From NCBI RefSeq assembly GCF_000470775.1, contig NC_022438.1:2418001-2482000 (forward strand): a DNA stretch of 64,000 bases. Direction: 5' to 3'. The notes beneath the pieces were generated by a model. It was given only the letters and a program-made list of their open reading frames with translations, was not told the origin of the DNA and ran no database searches. This DNA comes from Leifsonia xyli subsp. cynodontis DSM 46306. Lineage in GTDB: Bacteria > Actinomycetota > Actinomycetes > Actinomycetales > Microbacteriaceae. Numbering within the stretch: position 1 is the stretch's first letter; the number at the start of each line of letters is the position of its first letter. Positions 43,987-58,221 of the stretch are shown here, one piece after another. Made by a program: the position numbers and the translations under genes.

Positions 43987-44973
43987 TCAGAACGCGTAGG
44001 CGAGTCCCAGTGCGATCGCGACCAGCAGCCCCGTCAGGCTCGTGAGCTGGAGGGCGGTCACCAGCTCCCGCGCGGTCTTGGCGAACAGGGTGATGACGCA
44101 CGCCGGCAGCGCCGCGAGCAGCGCGAACATCCCAAACCACGCGATCGGGTAGAGCAGCGCGAGCACGCCGAGGATCGCGAACGCCACCAGAACGAGCACA
44201 CAGAACACGATCCGCGACGCGACATCGCCGAGGAGCACAGCCAGCGTCCGCTTCTTCGCGAGGCGATCCGGTTCGATGTCCCGGATGTTGTTCACCATCA
44301 GCACCGAGCACGCGATGAGCCCCGCGATGACCGCCCCGAACCAGGACTCCTGGTTGATGACCCCCGCCAGCATGTACGTCGTCCCGGCGGTCGCGACCAG
44401 CCCGAAGAAGAGGAAAACGAACACCTCTCCGAGCCCGTAATAGCCATACGGCCGCTTTCCCCCGGTGTAGAACCAGGCCGCGGCGATGGCGGCCGTTCCC
44501 ACAAGCAGGACCCACCAGTGCTGCGTGAGGACGACGAGCGCCAGTCCCGCGAGTGCCGCGAGCCCGAAGAAGACGAGGGCAAGCGTCAGAACTCTGCGTG
44601 GTGCGGCCTTCCCCGACCCCGTGAGCCGCCCCGGCCCCACCCGGAACTGGTCTGTGCCGCGGATGCCGTCGGAGTAGTCGTTTGCGTAGTTCACGCCGAT
44701 CTGGAGCAGAACGGCGACCGCGAGACACAGCAGCGACCGCACAGGATGCCAGACGCCTGGCCCTTCTGCGACCTTCGCCGCCCCCACACCGATGAGAACG
44801 GGAGCGATCGCCAGTGGGAGCGTCCGCAACCGTGCCCCGGCGATCCAGTCCCGGCCCGTCGCCGGCCTCACCGCTGCGGCCGCGGCTCCCGGGCGTCCAC
44901 TCTTCCCACCGCGTGGTCCGCGCGCCGGGGGTGGCGCCATCCGCTGCATTCCAGGCTTGTTCTGACTCATCAC
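43987..44973 (-). CDS. menA: 1,4-dihydroxy-2-naphthoate polyprenyltransferase
   Basis: 328 residues. UbiA-family membrane enzyme that attaches the isoprenoid tail to DHNA, giving demethylmenaquinone. First Asp-rich motif NYANDYSDGIRGTD, second NNIRDIEPDRLAKKRTLAVL; eight to nine membrane helices; TLPLAIAPVLIGVGAA near the start is typical of MenA. A Gly/Arg/Pro-rich N-terminal leader of about 40 residues precedes the domain; ATG 44967 is an equally possible start. Intact. Confidence 0.93.
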   Translation of the reverse strand: MMSQNKPGMQRMAPPPARGPRGGKSGRPGAAAAAVRPATGRDWIAGARLRTLPLAIAPVLIGVGAAKVAEGPGVWHPVRSLLCLAVAVLLQIGVNYANDYSDGIRGTDQFRVGPGRLTGSGKAAPRRVLTLALVFFGLAALAGLALVVLTQHWWVLLVGTAAIAAAWFYTGGKRPYGYYGLGEVFVFLFFGLVATAGTTYMLAGVINQESWFGAVIAGLIACSVLMVNNIRDIEPDRLAKKRTLAVLLGDVASRIVFCVLVLVAFAILGVLALLYPIAWFGMFALLAALPACVITLFAKTARELVTALQLTSLTGLLVAIALGLAYAF

Positions 44974-44996
44974 AGAGCGAATCGTAACAAGATCGG

Positions 44997-46283
44997 CTAT
45001 GCCTCCGTTCCCGAGTCGCCGCTGCCCGCGGCGATCCTCCCGATTCTGGGCCGATCCGGCTTGCCGCTGCCCAATCGGGGCAGCTCCCGCACCCGGAGGA
45101 TCCGCGACGGAGCGGCGGCCCGGCCGAGGCTCCGCGCCACGCTCGCCCGCAGCGCAGTCAGTTCCTCCCCACCCTCCATATCCTCCATATCCTCCATATC
45201 CTCCATATCCTCCACCGTGGATTCACTGCTGCTGCCGCTGCCGCCAGCCCCTCTCGCGGTGACCACACCGCGTTCCCCCGTCCCTCCTCCGACCACGACC
45301 ACCGGCACCTGACCCCACTCCGCGTCCGCCGCACCGACCACGACGGCCGCCTCATATCCCGGCCTCTCCCGGACCACCCGTTCGACCGCGTCGAGCAGCA
45401 CCTTCTCCCCACCGGAGATGATCACGTTGTCCGCGCGCCCCCGCACCCGCACCCGTCCATCGACCACACTGCCCAGGTCCCCCGTTCGGTACCAGCGCAC
45501 CCCCTCCTGCTCGTGGAACACCGCCGCCGTCCGCTCCGGCTCCCCCAGGTACCCCTCGGCCAGCGACGGCCCGCTGACCTCGAGCGTCCCGGCGACCTCG
45601 CGCACGAGCGTGGTCCCGATCGGCGCACCGTCGTAGACGCACCCTCCCGCCGTCTCGCTGGACCCGTAGGTGCTCAGGATGCGCGCACCCGCCGTCACCG
45701 CCCTCTCCCGCAGCCGCGGATCGAGCGCCTGTCCCCCGACCAGAATCCCGTCGAATCGGCGAACCGCCTCCGCGACGGTCCGCGAGCCGCCCTCGATGGC
45801 GTCCATCAGCCGGGCGAGCTGCACCGGCACCAGCGAGGTGTAGCGGAGGTCATGGTCGAGCCGGTCCGCCGCCCGCGCGAACCGCTCCGCCTCGAAACGC
45901 CCCTCCTCGACACAGACCGGCTCGGTCTGCGCCGCCAGCGACCGCACGAGAACCTGAACGCCCGCGACGTAGTGTACCGGCAGCGCCAGCAGCCACTGTC
46001 CCTGGCCTCCCATCGCCCCGGCTGAAGCCGCCGCACTCGCGAGGAGCGCATCCGCCGACAGGGCCACCCGCTTCGGCGGCCCGGTCGACCCCGACGTCTC
46101 GATCACCAGAGCGACACTCTGCGCGACCGTGCCCTCGACGGGCGCCCCATCGCCGGCAGGTCTTCCCCCCTGCGCCCCACCGTCCCGAGGCAGAACCGCT
46201 GGCCCCCCTTCGCTCAACGCGGCCCGCAACGCGACGAGCACAGCGGCCGGCCGGCCGGCGTCCAGCACCCTGAGCGGTCTCAT
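44997..46283 (-). CDS. menE: O-succinylbenzoate-CoA ligase
   Basis: 428 residues. Adenylate-forming enzyme of menaquinone synthesis. P-loop ETSGSTGPPKRV, STYGSSETAGGCVYDG, WYRTGDLG, GRADNVIISGGEKV and the C-terminal lysine region GSGKPDR are present. Shortened relative to typical acyl-CoA ligases, as in other actinobacterial MenE. Between the hinge domain's VVVVGGG and ELTALRASVARSL lies an unusual acidic insert with EDM repeated four times, encoded by a 9-bp tandem repeat. Its start is 12 bp from the MenB stop. Confidence 0.9.
   Translation of the reverse strand: MRPLRVLDAGRPAAVLVALRAALSEGGPAVLPRDGGAQGGRPAGDGAPVEGTVAQSVALVIETSGSTGPPKRVALSADALLASAAASAGAMGGQGQWLLALPVHYVAGVQVLVRSLAAQTEPVCVEEGRFEAERFARAADRLDHDLRYTSLVPVQLARLMDAIEGGSRTVAEAVRRFDGILVGGQALDPRLRERAVTAGARILSTYGSSETAGGCVYDGAPIGTTLVREVAGTLEVSGPSLAEGYLGEPERTAAVFHEQEGVRWYRTGDLGSVVDGRVRVRGRADNVIISGGEKVLLDAVERVVRERPGYEAAVVVGAADAEWGQVPVVVVGGGTGERGVVTARGAGGSGSSSESTVEDMEDMEDMEDMEGGEELTALRASVARSLGRAAAPSRILRVRELPRLGSGKPDRPRIGRIAAGSGDSGTEA
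45172..45216. repeat. 9-bp tandem repeat inside menE
   Basis: Three exact copies of TCCTCCATA (45181-45207) flanked by one-sided variants (CCCTCCATA before, TCCTCCACC after). In protein terms it encodes Glu-Asp-Met four times. The unit is a multiple of three, so copy-number changes stay in frame. Confidence 0.9.
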
Positions 46284-46295
46284 CGTTGCGTGACC

Positions 46296-47207
46296 TCAGT
46301 ACTGCCAGGGGAACGGCGACCAGTCGGGCTCCCTCTTCTCAAGGAAAGCGTCGCGCCCCTCGACAGCCTCGTCGGTCCCATAAGCGAGCCGCGTCGCCTC
46401 TCCGGCGAACACCTGCTGCCCGACCATCCCGTCGTCCACCGCGTTGAAGGCGAACTTCAGCATCCTGATCGCTGTCGGCGACTTCGTCAGGATCTCGCGC
46501 GCCCAGTCGAGTGCGGTGGTCTCCAACGCGGCATGGGGCACCACCGCGTTGACCGCCCCCATCTCGTAAGCACGCCGTGCCGAGTACTCGCGTGCCAGGA
46601 AGAAGACCTCGCGCCCGAACTTCTGCCCCACCTGGCGGGCGAAGTACGCGCTGCCGTATCCGGCGTCGAACGAGCCGACATCCGCATCCGTCTGCTTGAA
46701 CCGCCCGTGTTCCTCACTGGCGATCGTCAAATCGCACACGACGTGGAGCGAGTGCCCCCCGCCGGCGGCCCACCCGGGCACGACGGCGATGACCACTTTG
46801 GGCATGAAGCGGATGAGCCGCTGCACCTCCAGGATGTGCAGACGTCCACTCCGCGCCGCGTCGATACCCGCCGAGGTCTCGCCGTCCGCGTACTTGTAGC
46901 CGTCCCGCCCGCGGATGCGCTGATCGCCGCCCGAGCAGAACGCCCACCCGCCGTCTTTCGGACTCGGGCCGTTGCCGGTGAGGAGCACCACCCCGATGCG
47001 CGGGTTCGTGCGCGCATCGTCCAGGGCGGCATGAAGTTCGTCCACCGTGTGAGGCCGGAACGCATTGCGGACCTCGGGACGGTCGAACGCCACACGCGCC
47101 ACACGCCCGCTCACGTCGTGGTGGTAGGTGATGTCGGTGAGCCCCCCGAAACCGGGGACATCGGCCCACTCTCGCGGGTCGAAAGTCTCTGATACTGCCG
47201 CTGCCAT
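46296..47207 (-). CDS. menB: 1,4-dihydroxy-2-naphthoyl-CoA synthase
   Basis: 303 residues. Crotonase-fold enzyme closing the naphthoate ring. Conserved blocks: FDRPEVRNAFRPHTVDELH, CSGGDQRIRG, VPGWAAGGGHSLHVVCDL, the TDADVGSFDAGYGSAYFARQ split by the catalytic Asp/Ser region, and the C-terminal FAGEATRLAYGTDEAVEGRD, all typical of MenB and distinguishing it from general enoyl-CoA hydratases. Divergent from menC with 56 bp between starts. Confidence 0.94.
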   Translation of the reverse strand: MAAAVSETFDPREWADVPGFGGLTDITYHHDVSGRVARVAFDRPEVRNAFRPHTVDELHAALDDARTNPRIGVVLLTGNGPSPKDGGWAFCSGGDQRIRGRDGYKYADGETSAGIDAARSGRLHILEVQRLIRFMPKVVIAVVPGWAAGGGHSLHVVCDLTIASEEHGRFKQTDADVGSFDAGYGSAYFARQVGQKFGREVFFLAREYSARRAYEMGAVNAVVPHAALETTALDWAREILTKSPTAIRMLKFAFNAVDDGMVGQQVFAGEATRLAYGTDEAVEGRDAFLEKREPDWSPFPWQY

Positions 47208-47263
47208 GAAGACAGCCTACGGTGGCCCGTCCCGGCGCAAGGGGCTCGTGGGAAACTTGTGGA

Positions 47264-48256
47264 ATGATGCCCGAGCTAGCCGACCTGTTAGCGACTTCTC
47301 ACGTCGTCCGCCTTCCGATGACCGGCAGATTCCGCGGCATCGCTGCCCGCGAGGCGGTGCTTTTCGAGGGCCCTCAGGGCTGGACGGAGTTCTCCCCGTT
47401 CACCGAGTACGACGATGCCGAGTCAGCCGCCTGGCTGCACGCCGCGATCGACTTCGGCTGGCGCGCCACACCACCGGCAGTGCGCGAGCGCATCCCCGTC
47501 AACGCCACGGTTCCGGCCGTCGCGGCGGGAGAGGTGCCGAGGGTCCTGTCGCGCTACCCGGGCTCGCGCACGGCGAAGGTCAAGGTCGCCGAGCCCGGCC
47601 AGACCCTCGCCGACGACATCTCCCGCGTCCGCGCCGTCCGCGAGCGCCTCGGCCCCGAAGGCCGCCTCCGCATCGACGCTAACGCCTTGTGGAACGTGGA
47701 TGACGCCGAGCACGCCATCCATGCACTCGCCCCGTTCGACCTCGAATACGTCGAGCAGCCCTGTCCGTCCGTGGAAGAGCTGGCCGAAATCCGTCGGCGC
47801 ACCGCGTACATGGGCATCCCGATCGCCGCCGACGAAAGCGTCCGCAGGGCAGACGACCCGCTCGCCGTCGCCCGTGCGGGAGCGGCCGACCTGCTGGTCG
47901 TGAAAGCGCAGCCGCTGGGCGGCATCCATTCCGCTCTGCGGATCGTCGAGGCCGCCGGTCTCCCGGTCGTCGTCTCCAGCGCGATCGACACGTCAGTCGG
48001 TGTCGCGATGGGCGCTCACCTCGCCGCTGCCGTTCCGGAGCTCCGATTCGATTGCGGACTCGGCACGGTCGCGATGTTCGAGCGGGATGTCGCCGTCGAT
48101 CCCCTGCTCCCGGTCGACGGCAGCATCCCCGTCACGCGTCCGGTGATCGCCCCGGACCGGCTCGCAGAACTGGCCGCACCCGCCGAGCGCCGGGAATGGT
48201 GGCGGAACCGTGTCCGCCGTTGCTACGGGCAGCTCGAACATGCACTCGCGGGCTGA
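47264..48256 (+). CDS. menC: o-Succinylbenzoate synthase
   Basis: 330 residues. Enolase-superfamily dehydratase making o-succinylbenzoate. Catalytic Lys pair in TAKVKVAEPG, metal ligands in RIDANALWNVDDAE, EYVEQPC and IAADESVR, and the second Lys in LLVVKAQPLGG. The actinobacterial form (TGRFRGIAAREAVLFEG near the start). ATG 47264 or 47267 matches the family N-terminus; GTG 47222 is further upstream without a good ribosome site. Ends 4 bp from the convergent HAD gene. Confidence 0.92.
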   Translation: MMPELADLLATSHVVRLPMTGRFRGIAAREAVLFEGPQGWTEFSPFTEYDDAESAAWLHAAIDFGWRATPPAVRERIPVNATVPAVAAGEVPRVLSRYPGSRTAKVKVAEPGQTLADDISRVRAVRERLGPEGRLRIDANALWNVDDAEHAIHALAPFDLEYVEQPCPSVEELAEIRRRTAYMGIPIAADESVRRADDPLAVARAGAADLLVVKAQPLGGIHSALRIVEAAGLPVVVSSAIDTSVGVAMGAHLAAAVPELRFDCGLGTVAMFERDVAVDPLLPVDGSIPVTRPVIAPDRLAELAAPAERREWWRNRVRRCYGQLEHALAG

Positions 48257-48260
48257 CTGC

Positions 48261-49280
48261 TCAGACGTACAGCTGATCGGGCACGTCGAGACCGTAGATG
48301 GCACGCCCCGAGTTCCAGATCGCCGCGCACGCCGCACGCAGCAGGTTCAGCTCGTCGCTGCCCGATTTCAGGATGCGGACATCGTTGCCGTCGATCGTCA
48401 CCGTCGCGTCGCCCACGCTCACAGCACCGCTCCGGGCCACCTTCATGACCGGATACGGCTGTGCGAGCCCACGCAAATCGTCCAGGATGTAGGTCGGCCG
48501 CGATTCTGCATCCGCCGCGATCAGCTGCTTGGCCCGGTCGATCCCCGTCAGCACCAGCACGGAGTCGATTCCGGCCCGGTTCGCACCGAGCACATCGGTG
48601 TCGAGGCGGTCACCGATGAAAAGCGGTCTCGCCGCAGCGAAGCGCGCCACCGCCTCCGCGAAGATGGCCACCTCCGGTTTGCCCGCCACGATCGGCAGGC
48701 GCCCAACCGCCGTATGCACAGCCGAGACGAGAGTGCCGTTTCCGGGCGCGACCCCGCGAGCCACCGGGATGGTCCAGTCGGTGTTCGTGGCGATCCAAGG
48801 TCGCTCGGCATCGGTTCGACCCTGGAGCGCGAACGCCGCCTCGGCGAGCTGCGTCCATCCCACATCGGGTGCGAAACCCTGGATCACCGCCGCCGGGTCG
48901 TCCTCGGCAGAGCGGGTGATGCCGAAGCCGCCCTTGCGGACCTCATCCACCAGCCCGTCGCCGCCGACGACGAGGACGGTCGCGCCGGGCGGCACCTGCT
49001 GGCTCAGGAGCCGCACGGCCGCCTGCGGCGAAGTCACGACATCCGTGGGCTCGACCCGAAGACCGAGTTCGGTCAGATGCCCGGCGACCGACGCATCTGT
49101 CCGGGAAGCGTTGTTCGTGATGTAACCGACTCGTGTGGTTTTTGCCGCGTGATTCAGGCTCTCGACCGCATGCGGGATCGCATCCGGCCCCTTGTAGACG
49201 ACACCGTCCAGATCCGCCAGGATCAGATCGCGGCCGTCCAGCGGCGAAACACTGTTCTCATTCCTCCGGAACAACGCCAT
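48261..49280 (-). CDS. HAD-superfamily phosphatase, NagD-like (class IIA)
   Basis: 339 residues from ATG 49280. Nucleophile motif ILADLDGVVYKGPDAIPHA, motif II GYITNNASRTDAS, cap domain, GKPEVAIFAEAVARF and motif IV IGDRLDTDVLGANRAG. Class IIA members dephosphorylate small phosphates such as glycerol or nitrophenyl phosphates. A C-terminal extension of about 65 residues follows the HAD core. Overlaps the upstream TPR-type gene by 23 bp, a pairing I recall from other actinobacteria. Confidence 0.85.
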   Translation of the reverse strand: MALFRRNENSVSPLDGRDLILADLDGVVYKGPDAIPHAVESLNHAAKTTRVGYITNNASRTDASVAGHLTELGLRVEPTDVVTSPQAAVRLLSQQVPPGATVLVVGGDGLVDEVRKGGFGITRSAEDDPAAVIQGFAPDVGWTQLAEAAFALQGRTDAERPWIATNTDWTIPVARGVAPGNGTLVSAVHTAVGRLPIVAGKPEVAIFAEAVARFAAARPLFIGDRLDTDVLGANRAGIDSVLVLTGIDRAKQLIAADAESRPTYILDDLRGLAQPYPVMKVARSGAVSVGDATVTIDGNDVRILKSGSDELNLLRAACAAIWNSGRAIYGLDVPDQLYV

Positions 49281-50922
49281 CGCCCGGCTCCCCCTCCTGC
49301 GCTCCCGCCTCGACCACGCCACCGTCGGCTCCGTCGCTCGCGCCCTCGTCCTGGATCGCGTCGAGACCCTCGATCCGGCACTCCTCCTCGACCACAGTGA
49401 TGGTCTCAAGCTCATCGCCCGCATGAGCTTCCGCCAATGCCGCTGCCGCCCGCTCCGCGTACCCACGCCAGAATGCCGCCTGCTCGGCACGCCCGAGCTC
49501 CTCCAGCACTTCCGCATAAGCGTGAAACAGATCCGGGCTCCAGTTGAACGCGCGGTCCGGGTCCAGCTGTGGGATCTCAAGCTCAGCGAGCGCCGCCTCC
49601 GGCTGCTCCTGGTCCAGGCGCGCGCCCGACATTGCGATGGCGAGGGAGACCTGTACAGCGCTGGGGAGCGTCGCACGGTCCACAGAACGCCCGAGCTCGA
49701 GCGCGCGGTCAGGGCGCCCGACGCCCCGCTCGCTGTCGACCATCAGAGGCAGCTGGTCGTTGGAGCCCGTGATCCGCCGGTAGGTCCTCAGTTCGCGAAG
49801 GGCCAGCGCGAAGTCACCAGTCGCGTAGGCCGTGATCGCGAGCGTCTCACGCACGACACCGATGCGCCCGGCGCGCCGTGCCGCCGAGAGCGCATGACGG
49901 TGGGCAAGCACCGGGTCTTCCTCGATGACCCGCGAAACCATCACGAGGTGCCGCGCCACCCACTCCGCGTTGTCTTTGCTCAATGTCTTGAGTTCGACGC
50001 GAGCCCCCTTGTCGAGGTCGCGTGCCTCGATGTCATGCGGCAGGTCGGGGTCATCGTGCCGCGGACGGATGGAGCGCAACTCGCGCGCTCTCTCCTGCTC
50101 AGGTGTGAGCGCGGTGTCCTGGGCGGACCAATCACCGCGAGCGGGACGTCCCCCCTTTGTCCACAGACGCTCATCGTCGCGACGCCCCTGAGCCGCACGG
50201 GATGCGTGGAGGCGACCGCCGTCGGAAGAGCGCCCGCCCCGTGAGGGCTGCGCGTCGCGATCGCGAACGCCGTAACCACCGCGGCGATCGTCCCGTTCCG
50301 CCCGCTGACCGTTCCGGGCAGGACGGCCGTCGCGTCCGCGGTCGTTGCCGTCGCCGAAACGATCGGCGCGCGCACCCGCAGAATCGCTCGTGCCAGCACG
50401 GCCACCGCGATAAGCCAGCTTGCCTTCACCGGCACGCTCACGGCGATACGCCGGCTTCTCCTCGCGCGAACGCTCACCTCGAGGAGACGGTCTTCCACCA
50501 CGGTCGCCGCGGTGAGAAGGCTTTCCGCCACCGGAGCCTTCGCCCCGGAAAGGCTGCTTCCCCTCCCCGGGACGCTCATGCCGATACGGCTTCCCGGCAT
50601 CCGAACGATCACCGCGATACGAAGAAGTCCCCTTCCCGGAACGCTCAGAGCGATACGGCTTCCTCTCACCCGAACGCTCGCCCCGGGAGGGCTGCCGGCT
50701 ACCGGCCGAACGCTTCGCGCGGAAAGGCGGCTTCCCCTCACCGGAGCCTGTCCGAGATGTTCCCGACCGGTCGCCACGACCGGCCGCCGCATCATTGCCA
50801 CGAGTCGGGCCAGCGTTCTTCGCGCCGGTGCCGCCGAGGCGCGCGTCACCGTGGCCGGCGCTTTTGCCGCTGTTGCACCGCGCCCGTGCGTTCGTACCGT
50901 CGTCTGCCGGGGTGTCGCTCAC
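49258..50922 (-). CDS. TPR-like protein with Arg/Gly-rich repeat N-terminus
   Basis: 554 residues. The first ~270 are low complexity, built from degenerate 10-13-residue units of the type (P/S)(Y/F)RxERSGxGK, and overwhelmingly Arg, Gly, Ser and Asp; this could bind nucleic acid or ribosomes. The second half is helical with TPR-like pairs (LAHRHALSAARRAGRIGVVR, 20; DFALALRELRTYRRITG; ELGRSVDRATLPSAVQVSLA, 20; ELGRAEQAAFWRGYAERAA) and an acidic tail. Located just downstream in map order of the rrn operon, on the same strand, after the 5S terminator. The function is not established. Confidence 0.75.
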   Translation of the reverse strand: MSDTPADDGTNARARCNSGKSAGHGDARLGGTGAKNAGPTRGNDAAAGRGDRSGTSRTGSGEGKPPFRAKRSAGSRQPSRGERSGERKPYRSERSGKGTSSYRGDRSDAGKPYRHERPGEGKQPFRGEGSGGGKPSHRGDRGGRPSPRGERSREEKPAYRRERAGEGKLAYRGGRAGTSDSAGARADRFGDGNDRGRDGRPARNGQRAERDDRRGGYGVRDRDAQPSRGGRSSDGGRLHASRAAQGRRDDERLWTKGGRPARGDWSAQDTALTPEQERARELRSIRPRHDDPDLPHDIEARDLDKGARVELKTLSKDNAEWVARHLVMVSRVIEEDPVLAHRHALSAARRAGRIGVVRETLAITAYATGDFALALRELRTYRRITGSNDQLPLMVDSERGVGRPDRALELGRSVDRATLPSAVQVSLAIAMSGARLDQEQPEAALAELEIPQLDPDRAFNWSPDLFHAYAEVLEELGRAEQAAFWRGYAERAAAALAEAHAGDELETITVVEEECRIEGLDAIQDEGASDGADGGVVEAGAQEGEPGDGVVPEE

Positions 50923-51013
50923 GGCTTCTCCTGTCGATGCCGAGGATCGGTCCCCGGCCTACGTGCGTGCTTCACGAGCAGCTGCCCGCGAGAAAATGAC
51001 CTGTTAAAGCGAA

Positions 51014-51039
51014 ATGGCCACCCATCACTGGGTGGCCAT
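51014..51039 (-). terminator. rrn operon terminator
   Basis: ATGGCCACCC (51014-51023) pairs with GGGTGGCCAT (51030-51039) around ATCACT. On the minus strand it is followed by TTTCGCTTTAAC. It lies 14 bp after the 5S 3' end. Confidence 0.85.
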
Positions 51040-51052
51040 CTCACAAAGAAGT

Positions 51053-51169
51053 CCGGCGGTGTCCTACTCTCCCACAGGGTCCCCCCTGCAGTACCATCGG
51101 CGCAGAGAGTCTTAGCTTCCGGGTTCGGAATGTGACCGGGCGTTTCCCTCTCGCTATGGCCGCCGAAAC
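51053..51169 (-). rRNA. rrf: 5S ribosomal RNA
   Basis: The complement starts GTTTCGGCGGCCATAGCGAG and contains the CCCGAACCCGGAAGCTAAG core near 51110-51125 and the closing CACCGCCGG-type end. Ends are estimated to within a few bases. Last gene of the 16S-23S-5S operon, about 135 bp after 23S. Confidence 0.92.
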
Positions 51170-51305
51170 ACTATTGATGTATCAAAGTGAACGATCAAGC
51201 TTCGCTTGAATCAGTTCTCGACCGTACATCGAGAACCACATAGTGGACGCGTGCAATCTCAGGCCCCTCATAGCTGCCTTACAACTCCTATGAGAGTGGT
51301 GATTA

Positions 51306-56395
<5,090 letters not shown>

Positions 56396-56670
56396 AAATG
56401 TTTAACTCCAAGCCGCAAGCGACTGGAAACATAGCGCAGGCTAGACAGGAAATATGTCTTCGCACTGCGAGTTTGTCTTGACTAGTTTCGAATATCTACT
56501 GACATTCTGTATCTAATCCAAAGGAATCTCGCATCGACTCATCTGACCGAAGTCTTCTGGGTCAATGCCGAGGTTGTTTGGCATTTGACATTATGCACGC
56601 TGTTGAGTTCTCAAGGATCGGACGCTCTCACTTTTCACCCTGTCGGGCTGCTCAATGAGGCAACTTCGCT

Positions 56671-56698
56671 ATCTTACCACTTTCGGTCAGTTTGTCAA
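56671..56698 (-). promoter_or_regulatory. rrn operon promoter
   Basis: On the minus strand TTGACA (complement of 56693-56698), a 16-bp spacer and TAAGAT (complement of 56671-56676). About 275 bp before 16S. The leader 56396-56670 includes the GAGTTCTCAAGGATC element (about 56604-56618), a likely boxA/processing region. Between the promoter and the ccsB terminator (56700-57064) no gene is seen; further rrn promoters could lie there. Confidence 0.7.
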
Positions 56699-57064
56699 GC
56701 TGTCCGTTTCGCGCTTTTCGTTCATCCATCGTGGGATACATCCGACTGCTCGCGATCCGAAGCGATTAGACCTGTCCAGTGAGTGGGGTATTTATTCTAA
56801 GCGATACAAACGAACTTTCACAAGCTCAGATTGCCGCTAACTAAGGATCTTGGTCCCACTTGAGGCCGGGGAGATCTTCCTCTCTCCCGCACCTTTGGGG
56901 TGACAAGTAAGTACTTTACGCAGGTCCCCCGAGAGCGTGCAAATTCGACTGACAACCCGGGCGTGTCGAGGTTGACTTCGCCGGAACTCCGCTGTCGTCG
57001 CGCTCAGGGACGGGTCGGCCGCGCCGGGAGGGGATCGTTCCTGAACGGCACATCCTGGAAACGA

Positions 57065-57095
57065 CGATGGCGCCGAACCGAGTTCGGCGCCATCG
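57065..57095 (-). terminator. Terminator of the cytochrome c maturation operon
   Basis: CGATGGCGCCGAA (57065-57077) pairs perfectly with TTCGGCGCCATCG (57083-57095) around CCGAG. Starts 23 bp after the ccsB stop on the minus strand. The 13-bp stem separates it from the rrn promoter region. Confidence 0.85.
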
Positions 57096-57117
57096 GAGCT
57101 CGCGAGTCCCGCTCTGG

Positions 57118-58212
57118 TCAGAGACCCGAGTAGGCATGCAGCCCGTGGAAGAAGACATTCACGATTCCGAAGTTGAACAGGACCGCGGCGAAGCCGACGA
57201 TCGCAAGCCAAGCCGAACGGGACCCCCGCCACCCGCGGGTGGCGCGCGCGTGAATGTAGCCGGCGTAGACCACCCAGATGATGAACGTCCAGACTTCCTT
57301 GGTGTCCCACCCCCAGTAGCGCCCCCACGCTTTCTCGGCCCAGATCGCTCCCGCGATGAGCGTGAAGGTCCAGGCGATGAAGCCGACGATGTTGATCCGG
57401 TAGGCCAGGTTCTCGAGCGCAACTGAGGTGGGCAACGTGGCGAGGAAGGCGAACTGCTGCGGACGCGACTCCTCGAGCTGGCGCTCGCGCCGATACTGCA
57501 GCAGTTGCAGAGCCGAGAGCGCGAAGCCCAGCGCGAAGAAAGCCGTTCCCAGGACGGCCACAATGATGTGGATGACCAGCCAGTACGACTTGAGCGCGGG
57601 CTGGAGCGGAACCACCGGGACGAAGTAGCTCATCAACGCGACACCCTGGAGCACCAGAACGAGACCGAGGATGAACGTACCGAGGTACTTGATGTCCCAC
57701 TTGAGGTTGGCGACGAGGAAAACGCCGATAATAACCAGAGTCCCGGTCATCGAGAACTCCCACATGTTCGCCCACGGGACCCGCGTGGCAGCGATGCCGC
57801 GAAGGAGGGTCGCGACGAAGTGAGCGACCCAGCCTGCGATGGTCAGCCCGAAGGCCAACTTGAGGGAGACCGACGACCCCGAGCCGTAGAGCACATCCTG
57901 CTCGACGCGCGAGCTGATCCGAGAGGAGAGACGTCCGAGCGCGGAGGACGGGGGCGCAGCGTCACCGCCACCGATGATGGGAATTCCAGAGCCGGGCGCG
58001 CTCGCTGCGGTGATCGTGGTCACGCCGGCGGCGACGGGAGCGGAGACATCGGCCCGGCGGGCGACCGCGCTCGGGACGACGGCCGCTTCGACCGCGGTCG
58101 CCCGGGCGCCGCGGCGGGCCAGATCGAGCGCGAACGCGATGAACGCGGCGCCGTAGAACCCCATCGCCACATAGATGAAGACCGTGGAGAGCTGAGACAG
58201 GGTTTCGGTCAC
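57118..58212 (-). CDS. ccsB: Cytochrome c biogenesis protein CcsB (ResC type)
   Basis: 364 residues. Heme handling/ligation in system II cytochrome c maturation, together with ResB. Several membrane helices and the Trp-rich heme motif WGWDTKEVW near residue 300, with flanking His (VIHIIVAV, HGLHAY). An unusual Ala/Pro/Gly-rich loop of about 70 residues lies between the first helix and the second (residues about 45-105), longer than in many relatives. Ten bases separate it from the resB stop. Intact. Confidence 0.92.
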   Translation of the reverse strand: MTETLSQLSTVFIYVAMGFYGAAFIAFALDLARRGARATAVEAAVVPSAVARRADVSAPVAAGVTTITAASAPGSGIPIIGGGDAAPPSSALGRLSSRISSRVEQDVLYGSGSSVSLKLAFGLTIAGWVAHFVATLLRGIAATRVPWANMWEFSMTGTLVIIGVFLVANLKWDIKYLGTFILGLVLVLQGVALMSYFVPVVPLQPALKSYWLVIHIIVAVLGTAFFALGFALSALQLLQYRRERQLEESRPQQFAFLATLPTSVALENLAYRINIVGFIAWTFTLIAGAIWAEKAWGRYWGWDTKEVWTFIIWVVYAGYIHARATRGWRGSRSAWLAIVGFAAVLFNFGIVNVFFHGLHAYSGL

Positions 58213-58221
58213 GGTGCAAGC

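Noticed and set aside
45172..45216. Possible CRISPR-like repeat
   Set aside because: The units are contiguous 9-mers without spacers and encode an in-frame peptide repeat.
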